This document shows positions 58,101 through 64,000 of a stretch of DNA of 64,000 nucleotides, in pieces. The stretch comes from Halichondria panicea (Eukaryota; Porifera; Demospongiae; Suberitida; Halichondriidae): NCBI RefSeq assembly GCF_963675165.1, contig NC_087386.1:3350169-3414168 (forward strand), given 5' to 3'. The position numbers and the translations under genes were made by a program. Position 1 is the stretch's first letter, and the number at the start of each line of letters is the position of its first letter. The notes beneath the pieces were generated by a model. It had not been told where the DNA came from, ran no database searches, and was given only the letters and a program-made list of their open reading frames with translations.

Positions 58101-60839
58101 GTCTTTGCCGTGATTTTCAACATGGTATGGCAAATCTCTTGCTTTCACTCACTGCCCTTTGTGATGAACTACAAACTAGTAGGTACTGCCGGCCCTTGTC
58201 GACAGGTGTGTTGTTCTTGCAAATCTCTTTGCAAATCTCTCTGCTTCTTGTTTTTGGTTCCTAACCACGCCCAGATACAATCAACACCAGGCCTAGTTGT
58301 CGGCCTAGCTAGAAACAACTCGGCCTGGAATCGAGGCTAGATATAGGTCCATTGCCTTGCTCACTTTCTAGCCAGCTTGTGAGTCAGCTTTCATCACAGA
58401 GACATCCGTTTACTAGGTGGAGCTAAGCGCATTCTCAAATATGAGCTCTGCTATTGACTCCATGAGCGCATGCGCAGTTTCTACGGTAATGCACTAGTTT
58501 TTGAGCCACACCCCTAAGCTAGTTAGAAAGTGAGCAAGCATCTATTCATACTATTTCCAAGGGCATATGAAGCATGCAACTACTATCACAAATGGGCGGG
58601 GTCTTATAACTGCATTGCACGTGCACGGTGAAGATATACGGAGATATGCGGAAACTTACAGAGAAAGTAGCTATTCTAGCTAAGCTAGCTAAGCTAACAT
58701 ACTGCAGATGATTGTAGCTCTCTATACTAGTAGTAAATAATACTAACAATGCTCAGTGACACTAGAAAGTGAGTAGCCAGAAACCACAAACTTTGAGTTG
58801 TTGCCTCAAATTCTGTAGTGTTAAACTACTACGACTCATAAAACTAACAGGAGATGTTATACAAGAGAGATAAACGAGCTAATGCAAGAAAGTAGATAAA
58901 AGTGCCGACTCAGCAGCTTGGATGGGTTTGGAGTTTTTACATAGAAAACATGAATCTTAATCAATCGTGACCAACCTCCTCTAGTGCATGGGCATTTGGC
59001 TAAATATAGCATACCGTATAGCGGGTATATTTCGAGGGTATAAATTTTCGCAGATGGACCATTACAAAGGATTTCGTGGATTTTATTTTCGTGGTCTGAG
59101 TTCCAGCCTTTTGGCGCATGCGCACATCAACATGCTGCTGTACCTCCACACCGTTAGCCTCGAATCAATATACTGAACATGCCTACTATTCATAAATTTT
59201 CGCGGTACAGGCTCAATCCGCGAACATTTATACCCTCGAAATATACCCGCTATACGGTATCCTGCAGCAGTTTACAGTGTGAGTTGCATGCCCTCTTCTC
59301 TTCATACGCCCTTGCTATTACATTATACAGCTTTTTATAGGATACATTGGGGGGGGAGATTTGGTTTTGTTGACCACACCCCTTATTACATGCTAATACA
59401 GTTACATATTGCACGTATAAATGATGTAAACAATTTCAATTTGGAGGGAAGGTTCACGATAACACATTTACGCCATTGAACATAATTATTAAAAAACATA
59501 CAATGTCATATTGACCAGGAGCTGGGTCCACCTCTCTCAGCATGATGCGACCAGCTACCATACACGGTACCAGCTAGCATAATTGAAAAAGCGCGTACAA
59601 AAAAACCTGCAGTTGCAGTGGAACATCCGAATAACGGACAAGTAGGTGCTATTCCGAGGTTTCCTTTATTGGGAGGTTATACCATAATTATAAGGTTACA
59701 TTACCCCAAATGTGTTTAATGAGACAATAATGACTGATGAGTATACCTGCATGTAGCCATGGTACAGATTAACTGATTAACTACCACAAATTAATCATTG
59801 TAAACTGGAGTTCTCTTTCGTGCAAAGGCGACGTCCGTTGTCCAGAGTGTAGAGGTGTCCGCTATTCGGGATTGCAAGTACACTAGTTAGATGGGAAAAG
59901 CAGTTGGCACAAGGCATGCTGTCCGCTACAACAGAGGGATTCGCTATTTAGAGAGTCATGTAGTTATAAGAGGTTCCACTACATAAAACAAAGATCGCCT
60001 ACAAGTTTCAACGATAACTAGCCTATTTTTTTTCAGTCCATGAAAGTGCTTATTTTTTGTGTCCACACACGATGTCACGCCCCAGCCGATACGTGATACT
60101 TGGATAGTTAAGCGGGGCACATAACAATCAAGGCTCGAGCCTTTAGATATGTGCAAAGATTCAAGACAAAAATAGTTGAAGTGACCCGGATAATGTTTTA
60201 ACGAATTAATTATGGCTCACGCGTTTTGGTGCCGCAAGTGTTTTTCTGCCAAACCACATCCGTAAAACATAGTTTGGGGCAGCCAGCACTGGCCAGTATA
60301 CGGAAATTGAATAGCGAGTGGCCGTACTTCAGGGTGAGTATTGTGCAGTAACTAAACATCGATTCTAGCTAGCAATCCGTGCCAAACCAAATGGCGAGAG
60401 CCGGAATAGCGAGAGTCTACTGTATTACTGTACATGGGGTTTTTAAGTAGCTGATTAGATCTAATAAGCAGTGTATATAATTATAGTGCCATGTCAAGAC
60501 TAACAATTATCCACTATTGTTTTAGGCTCTCACCCAACAACGTTACTGTCAGAAGACACATCTCCTCTCCAGCTAGTTGCTGACGAAACACTGCTCATGA
60601 GCAGCTTGTCAACTAGCAACTCGATCTCCTACTGGGCAGATGACAACAGTATGTGGAATCCTAACTTGATTACTCCCAATCTCCTTATTGATTCCACTGG
60701 CTCATTCTCAGAACCCTACCTCCAACAGACCACTCAGGTGGATTTGGCTAGCCCGATGAAAGACTTAATGAATAGTGATGATAACTTCCTTCAGTTGTCC
60801 GATTCCTGTATACTAGATGATGACGATGTGTTTTTGTAA
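38160..60839 (+). CDS. T-box transcription factor, four coding exons
   Basis: Nuclear DNA-binding regulator. Exons are 38160-38752, 38904-39174, 43349-43679 and 60526-60839. Joins fall at phases 2, 0 and 1 and all fit, totalling 1509 nt (502 residues). Residues 1 to about 175 are Ser/Pro-rich with no domain. The T-box spans about 178-353: LWRNFDEVGTEMVVTKGGRR, MFPHLEVSF, WMPTGRAE, VYVHPDSPNSGSFWMSKTVT, KLTNNKMP, IILNSMQKYQPAIRI, FPETTFIAVTAYQN and KIDNNPYARAFREGD. A Ser/Lys-rich stretch follows. The last exon is acidic (DDDDVFL end), fitting an activation tail. ATG 38160 is chosen because it is the first ATG after an in-frame stop and has A at -3. The class is uncertain: IILNSMQKYQP and KIDNNP recall Tbx2-5 and Tbx1/15/20 types, but the core is divergent. 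The last exon lies 16.8 kb away, so the link is inferred from phase and position. Confidence 0.88.
38904..39174 (+). CDS. T-box gene exon 2: T-box middle
   Basis: Acceptor ttcag ends at 38903. Encodes RRMFPHLEVSFQNLNP through VHPDSPNSGSFWMSK to KLTNNKMPKFKDQ, then donor gtattg at 39175 (phase 0). It lacks the long insertion that some T-box classes have between KLTNN and ILNS. Confidence 0.92.
40890..41030. repeat. Imperfect foldback around 'ctcgaggcgaagccgagtg'
   Basis: The arms share 'tggatattattg', 'ggaagttc' and 'gag(c)actc'-type words in inverse order around a centre near 40955. It is similar in design to the foldbacks at 33777-33911 and 18530-18615. Confidence 0.55.
41533..41741. mobile_element. 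TACCGTATAG hairpin MITE
   Basis: Ends taccgtatagcgggtaattt and its complement. Both halves carry inverted 'aatattcgtggt' words. Closely related copies lie at 12113-12328, about 30990-31161, 59011-59260 and 62346-62551. TA at the ends suggests a TA target site. Confidence 0.8.
42142..42752. mobile_element. About 610-bp element with ~55-bp imperfect inverted ends
   Basis: The left arm (about 42142-42199) contains 'aggagcacattacagaagga' and 'atcgcatctcgtg'. The right arm (about 42684-42752) has both in inverse order. The centre is non-coding with no transposase ORF. Confidence 0.7.
43099..43187. repeat. (CA)n microsatellite
   Basis: Two long CA tracts separated by 'atgcgcgta'. They generate spurious His/Thr and Val/Cys ORFs on both strands. 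Confidence 0.95.
43349..43679 (+). CDS. T-box gene exon 3: T-box C-terminal part and Ser/Lys tail
   Basis: Acceptor gttcag ends at 43348. Encodes IILNSMQKYQPAIRIKDEK, FPETTFIAVTAYQN and KIDNNPYARAFRE. The last two form the recognition helix region and 3-10 helix contacting the minor groove in T-box structures. A KKGGHYDRFRKSSSSSP tail follows. Donor gtgagt starts at 43680 (phase 1). Confidence 0.92.
44831..45853. mobile_element. About 1-kb element with CTAGCCTCG/CCAGGCCG inverted ends
   Basis: Left end 'agcctcgaatccaggccgat' and right end its near complement, each able to form a small terminal hairpin (ccaggccg...cggcctgg). Inside are a second foldback (44961-45270) and another inverted pair (about 45300-45660, 'gttgagaaggcttgcacac'). 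No transposase ORF. Confidence 0.65.
44961..45270. mobile_element. Foldback with ~65-bp inverted arms
   Basis: Arms 44961-45025 and 45205-45270 (ends 'agttgggcgg', 'tgtcaggatttgtctt') are near-perfect inverses. A single right arm with the same flank recurs at about 62208-62316, so the element exists elsewhere in truncated form. Confidence 0.75.
46640..47002 (+). mobile_element. Copy of 533-bp CTAGCCTCG element, truncated
   Basis: Nearly identical, in inverse orientation, to 57975-58340. It contains the hairpin-forming end 'ccaggccgagttg...caactaggcctgg' and ends at 'gctagctagctagataatct', after which similarity stops. Confidence 0.75.
48050..48933 (+). mobile_element. Possible piggyBac-type remnant bounded by inverted CCCTTTAACCG
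   Basis: CCCTTTAACCG at 48050-48060 and its exact complement at 48923-48933 both contain TTAA, the piggyBac target. Between them lies a 70-codon acidic ORF. No catalytic transposase domain remains. Confidence 0.35.
48243..48455 (+). pseudogene. Acidic N-terminus like piggyBac-derived proteins
   Basis: Starts MARLFTCADVLEQLEDSNGD and continues Ser/Asp/Glu-rich (SSGDDSAYEGEG, ADELSGTDDMHDMD), ending after 70 residues. Many piggyBac transposases begin with a short acidic, low-complexity segment of this kind, and the TTAA-containing flanks agree. Only the N-terminus is present, so it is at best a relic. Confidence 0.35.
49564..49953. mobile_element. 390-bp MITE with 20-bp perfect inverted ends
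   Basis: Ends taccgtagaaactggattat and its exact complement. 'gcgctta' and 'gcgcat' words lie inside. A diverged copy (about 57640-58495) is split by another element, and a third partial end lies at about 47192-47245. Confidence 0.75.
50189..50595 (-). CDS. Unrecognised ORF pair with signal-like N-terminus
   Basis: From ATG at 50593-50595 the minus strand reads a hydrophobic start (MVVFANKFIITLVTFACGIL) resembling a signal peptide and stops after 64 codons. An overlapping frame (50473 down to 50189) continues for 94 codons (NLRLCASDDPSSGFTSADCS). A frameshift or an unseen intron would be needed to join them. It lies inside the T-box intron on the opposite strand. I do not recognise the family. 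It may be a relic or chance. Confidence 0.2.
51937..52139 (-). repeat. 3' LTR of the gypsy element
   Basis: On the minus strand it starts TGTAATGTTCTAGTTACG and ends GAACAGTATA. It differs from its partner by very few bases (for example 'aaataagtac' against 'aaatagtac'), so the insertion is young. Confidence 0.9.
52223..55912 (-). pseudogene. Gypsy gag-pol, interrupted
   Basis: Segments on the minus strand: gag-like 55544-55912 (MAEAGLSLQPLTPFD start; QRWKATYLAAL region); nucleocapsid/protease about 54977-55472 with a Cys/His-rich stretch and the aspartic protease motif DTGASANI; reverse transcriptase about 54100-54822 (SPLVIAPKKNGSVRLCVD) continuing past a break to ISDDVIVYE-type sequence; RNase H 53387-54100 (YSQTEKEALAIVWAVE, LHTDCKPV); integrase 52762-53481 (HEGHQGI zinc-binding start, DFCGPFPTGEY, LKSDNGPPF); and a tail 52223-52880 with NYRATPHSTTG. 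Frame changes and stops separate the segments (near 55540, 55220, 54440-54500, 53480, 52760 and 52560), so it cannot make an intact polyprotein. Confidence 0.88.
55934..56135 (-). repeat. 5' LTR of the gypsy element
   Basis: Partner LTR followed (minus strand) by 'actggcgacgagg', the putative tRNA primer site, and then by the gag start about 20 bp on. The flanking TAAGC completes the target duplication. Confidence 0.9.
57809..58342 (-). mobile_element. Complete 533-bp CTAGCCTCG element
   Basis: Both ends carry ctagcctcg plus a ccaggccg...cggcctgg hairpin and a shared 'attgattgtatctgg' word in inverse orientation. It interrupts a relative of the 49564-49953 element (left part about 57640, right part about 58430-58495), showing recent insertion. 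Confidence 0.75.
59011..59260. mobile_element. TACCGTATAG hairpin MITE subfamily (uatattt type)
   Basis: Starts ataccgtatagcgggtatat and ends in its complement. The inside has 'tttcgagggtataaattttcgc' and its inverse. Same termini as the 41533 element but a different subterminal sequence. Lies in T-box intron 3. Confidence 0.75.
59616..59982. mobile_element. 367-bp element with CAGTGGAAC/GTTCCACTA ends
   Basis: Short inverted ends (cagtggaac, gttccacta) with subterminal 'ccgaataacgg', 'ctattccgag' and 'gctattcgg' words, in the style of pogo/Tigger-like non-autonomous elements. No ORF. Confidence 0.5.
60526..60839 (+). CDS. T-box gene putative terminal exon: acidic tail
   Basis: Acceptor tttag ends at 60525, and phase 1 completes a Gly codon with exon 3. 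The 104 codons are rich in Ser, Thr, Leu and Asp (LLSEDTSPLQLVADE, MKDLMNSDDNF) and end ILDDDDVFL before the stop at 60837-60839. Composition fits a transactivation domain. No other gene in the window could claim it, but cDNA is needed to show the 16.8-kb splice. Confidence 0.65.
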
Positions 60840-61972
60840 CCTCATTATCATTCCGTTACACACGGACATCTGATTCAATGTGGCATTTATATTCATGCAG
60901 TGCACGGGGTATAATTTTGATATGTAATTATGTGCACTATGTAATTATGTGCACTATGTAATTATGTGCACTTGTTGAGAAGAAGTTATTGCCATAAAGC
61001 CTTCACACAACGAGTTATAGCCCAGTACCACAAGCTAGATGCTAAAAAAACAGTTTACATAAGCTAAACCATATCTGTAGGTACAAAGTTCAAATTTTGA
61101 AACCCTGATCTAGTGACGCTGATTTTACTGAGGTACATACCGCAATAATCGCATGGAAAAGTAGATATTTGTCATGCTGTAAGGGGTAGCTTGATTATGA
61201 CATACACTGCCTGTTTGTGTGTCACACATCCTAAAATTTTTCGCTGAGCCAGTCTAGGTTTTCCTGGTTAGCGTCTATAGAATCTTCTGTTTCCTTGATT
61301 GTGGTTTACCTGTTCTGCATTTTGTGTACTTCGGAAGCTCTATAGACCAGATCCTTGGAGTTATTAAGTGGCGTCTGGAAACGGAAATACCCTCGTGTAA
61401 CATCTGCTTTACCAGCGGTATGGGCGTGGTCCGGCTATTTCTACACTGCATAACAAACGATGGGCAGATCCAGGAATTTTGAAAAGGGCAGTTTGGAAAA
61501 TAAAAAAGGTCAACAGTTTTTTTAAAGCTCAATCAGTGTAGCTTTTCTGACAGTATGACATACATAGTAGCCAGAGATAGCAGAAATGGATGGAATCATC
61601 TTGCTTTTCAGCTACAACTAGAGATTTTCTGCATGTGATATGCTGCAATAATTGATTTCTGCTCTAAGCCACACCTACTTTGTGAGCTAGTTTTTATTCG
61701 AGTTGGTCAGAAAGGGGGGGCACGTGCCCTGCACTGGATCCGCCACTGCTGAGTATGCCTTCTTTCACGCACTCATCGTATTTTGTGAATAGCATGACAC
61801 TTAGCACAAACTATATACTTTATAAAGAGCTACACTGAGAGATTTGACAGCAATTCGGAATGGTAATGAGCGAGAATAGGATGTGCAAAAATTGAAGAAT
61901 TACAGCAACTGCAGAATCAGAAACCCCAAATTTATATTGCCATGAAAGTAAGAATATCATTATCAATCGAAC

Positions 61973-62164
61973 TTAGTAGTAGATTGAGTTACTATTGTCG
62001 GCCTCATGGTTTCCAACTTCTTCGTCCCAAATTTCACACTCAATTCTAAAACAATCCTGCAGCAGTATGAAACAGTGATGACCCTAATTTCATACCTCTA
62101 AATCACTGTCTATCTCAGAAGATTCATCTGTTGAAGACTCCATCCGGGGCTGAGTTTGGTCCAT
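61973..62164 (-). CDS. Possible small acidic two-exon ORF
   Basis: Minus strand: ATG at 62162-62164 opens MDQTQPRMESSTDESSEIDS and reaches donor gtatga after exon 62096-62164 (23 codons). Acceptor ctgcag at 62057 restarts in phase 0, and exon 61973-62056 encodes CEIWDEEVGNHEADNSN, ending in a stop. An in-frame stop lies 18 bp upstream of the ATG. The 50-residue product is strongly acidic with no known domain. It may be chance, or the 3' end of a larger gene whose other exons I did not find. Confidence 0.25.
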
Positions 62165-62345
62165 TTCAACATCTGATGATCTTCATTGACATAGCCTGAG
62201 CCACCAATGATTATTCATAGCTGCTTATCAGCGTGTTACATAATTAAGCAAGACAAATCCTGACATAAGCTTGAAACCCGACCTCCCGTCAGGGACGGTC
62301 GGGCTCCGCCCAACTAATTAAAGTCGATATCTGCAGCATGTTATA

Positions 62346-62551
62346 TACTGTATAGTGGACAAGTTTCGTGGGGTAAAAAATTTGTTTAACTCGAGAAACG
62401 GTAGTTTTCGTGAGTAAAAATTTTGTTTAGTCTCATGGCTGCACGGGATTCCTACGTTCGCCACGCCTACGATAAAATTTCGTGGAGGTCGGCCTGCCCA
62501 CGAAACTAACGAATATTTTACCCCACGAAAATTACCCGCTATATACGGTAT
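62346..62551. mobile_element. TACCGTATAG-type hairpin MITE
   Basis: Left end tactgtatagtggacaagtt, right end attacccgctatatacggta. Inverted 'cgtggggtaaaa' and 'ttttaccccacg' lie inside. A diverged member of the same family. Confidence 0.65.
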
Positions 62552-64000
62552 ATAATATATAATAGCTAACAAATATGCAAGGCTATGCAAGGCTACAGCA
62601 ATACTAAACCTGATGCAGTTAGATCTTTTGTGATGGTAAAGGTAGTTTTAGAAACTTAGAAACTTCCCTGTCACAATGAGCACAGTAAAAGGACGTTTTC
62701 CGGGTGGCAGACAGATCATGAATAATTAGCAAACTGGGCGGAGCCAGCTCCACTCCAGGCCACGCCCAGTTTGTCACAAGGCCAATTTTTACCTAATGCA
62801 ACGAAAGCTGCGAAAGATGTAGTCCATGCATCAGCCGCCCTGGATAGTCCGTCTGAGCAATTTAGTCTGAACTTTTTTGGCCAATCAAGGATTGACAAAA
62901 AGTATATGCGTTCTCTACAGTATGACGCATAGCTAGCAGCCTAGAGCTATAGTAAGTTGAGTTGACTGCACTAGTGCCGTGCAATCTTTTTCTTGTTCTT
63001 TTGACTTGCTCCAAGAAAAACAAAAATTAATAGTCAAGCATTCGCGGTTGACCTTTTGCATGCGTTGGACGTTGAATTCTTCTGGTTTTGACATTGAGTA
63101 ATGACAATTAACATTCCATTCTAGAGGTCATTCCACAATGACCTCTAGACTAAAGTGGTCAGGCTCGAGGGGTCCGACACTGGAATGTTTAGCGTATAAG
63201 ATTTCAGAGATTTCACAGAGCCTTCCCCACATGCATCACTGGATAATTCTGTTATTATTGAGTGTGTCTTAACTATATAATTATAGTCCAGCCTAGCTAC
63301 TGTAATACCTATCAGGAAACATACGTAATTATTATGAATGAACAAAAAAAAAATACTATAGGTATACTAAGCTAGCTAGCTATTATTATAGCTATACAAT
63401 GTTTACAATGTTTGCAATACCATCTCTTGTTGTATAGTCTATATATCTCTCATGGAACCAATTACCCTCTAGCTTACAATAGCGTCACCATCTTGCTTCC
63501 GTCATCTGGGCAACGGCAGTAACAGAAAACTTCAATATTTACTCTTTGTGGACAATCTGGTGCTTCTTAATGGTTCCATCTTTTCTTTTTCGATGCATTG
63601 CAGAAAATGCTGTCTTATGGCTTCTTGCTTAAACACATACATACAACACATACATACAACCGAACGCAATATGTGTCAATCCGCAATCAATGTGCCACTG
63701 CTACGTTAACATTTAAAACAGACTTGCTCGTGCGTACTATACTTAACTCCGAGATAAAGGTATACAATGATGGTAGATATATCAATCCAGTGATTGCCAC
63801 GCGTGTGTAAAATTGATCTGACAGACTTCGATTGTTGCAATACTGTAGGCTTCAATCGTGGAAATTGACCTCTCAATAGCACATATCATGTGGTAGCCAT
63901 TGGAGCAGAGTAACATGTAGATTATTTATTTGTTTCCAAACAGATTTTGAGCTCCTGGAGTTATCATCATCCCCAATAACAATTATAAATTATTCGCATT

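Larger units (their letters stand above)
43680..60525. repeat. T-box intron 3: nested mobile-element region
   Basis: The 16.8-kb intron is largely mobile DNA. Beyond the separately listed elements it holds: a hairpin-ended repeat 46047-46185 (arms 'agacactgtttaggaagttt'); four tandem copies of 'gtacatgattttctaagt' (46240-46315); a palindromic 47744-47966; a diverged second copy of the 49564 element interrupted near 57809 (57640-58495); a G-rich repeat piece (about 59350-59470); and 60264-60425 with 'gggcagccagcactggcc', also seen near 25330. Confidence 0.65.
60840..64000. other. 3' flank of the T-box gene, mostly non-coding
   Basis: Three tandem 'tatgtaattatgtgcac' units lie at about 60925-60972. 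A 'ctggaaacggaaataccctcgtgtaac' motif near 61376 is related to the repeated GATTGGAAACG motif. An arm of the 44961 foldback lies at about 62208-62316 and a hairpin MITE at 62346-62551. An 'aggtcattccacaatgacct' palindrome lies near 63126. From 62600 to 64000 I see no supported gene. Confidence 0.5.

Noticed and set aside
46640-58342. One 11.7-kb transposon with 360-bp terminal inverted repeats
   Set aside because: The right 'repeat' is itself part of a complete 533-bp element with its own inverted ends, and the left is a truncated copy of it. Two inverted copies of one small family explain the pattern better.
1-64000. CRISPR arrays, bacterial operons, rRNA or tRNA genes
   Set aside because: No regularly spaced repeats with unique spacers, no Shine-Dalgarno-led gene strings, and no tRNA cloverleaf or rRNA sequence was recognised. 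The window is eukaryotic.

Overview
The window is animal nuclear DNA. It has spliced genes with GT-AG introns, a T-box transcription factor and many short inverted-repeat transposons. The cysteine-loop sequence of the arginine kinase (SCPTNLGT), the AT-rich introns full of 'ataattat' words and the divergent T-box sequence suggest a sponge (probably a demosponge) or another early-branching animal. That placement is inference, not proof.

Layout. (1) 1-9259, plus strand: the 3' part of a giant gene encoding arginine kinase domains joined head to tail. Five exons supply at least four domains. Each internal exon (1077, 1080 and 1077 nt) carries the C-terminal half of one domain plus the N-terminal half of the next, always between phase-2 introns. 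(2) 10018-28227, minus strand: a complete 29-exon gene for the PLAA/Doa1/Ufd3 ubiquitin adaptor. The exons sum to 2499 nt, or 832 codons plus stop, with WD40 propeller, PFU and PUL regions in order. It is convergent with the kinase gene. (3) 28228-33400: a transposon-rich spacer with foldback elements and a broken DUF3987-like gene. (4) 33402/34547-36834, plus: CACYBP/SIP, complete except for an uncertain tiny first exon. (5) 38160-60839, plus: a T-box gene with four coding exons (502 codons). Its last intron is about 16.8 kb and holds a nested set of mobile elements. These include a Ty3/gypsy LTR retrotransposon in antisense orientation (51937-56135, LTRs about 203 bp, 5-bp target duplication TAAGC), several small terminal-inverted-repeat elements and a possible piggyBac-type remnant. 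(6) 60840-64000: mostly non-coding, with a small acidic two-exon ORF of doubtful status.

The host genes have no obvious shared pathway. The kinase buffers ATP through phosphoarginine. PLAA and CACYBP both serve ubiquitin-dependent turnover (Cdc48/p97 adaptor; Siah-1/SCF adaptor). The T-box protein is a developmental regulator. The most distinctive item is the multi-domain arginine kinase: its exon design would keep frame and domain integrity if any internal exon were skipped. Dispersed repeat families named here: R1 (about 570 bp, ends near 'cctcgcttgcgcatgcg'), R2 (contains 'tggcatccaggtgagcag' and ends in 'cctcgggtaa'), and several hairpin MITEs.
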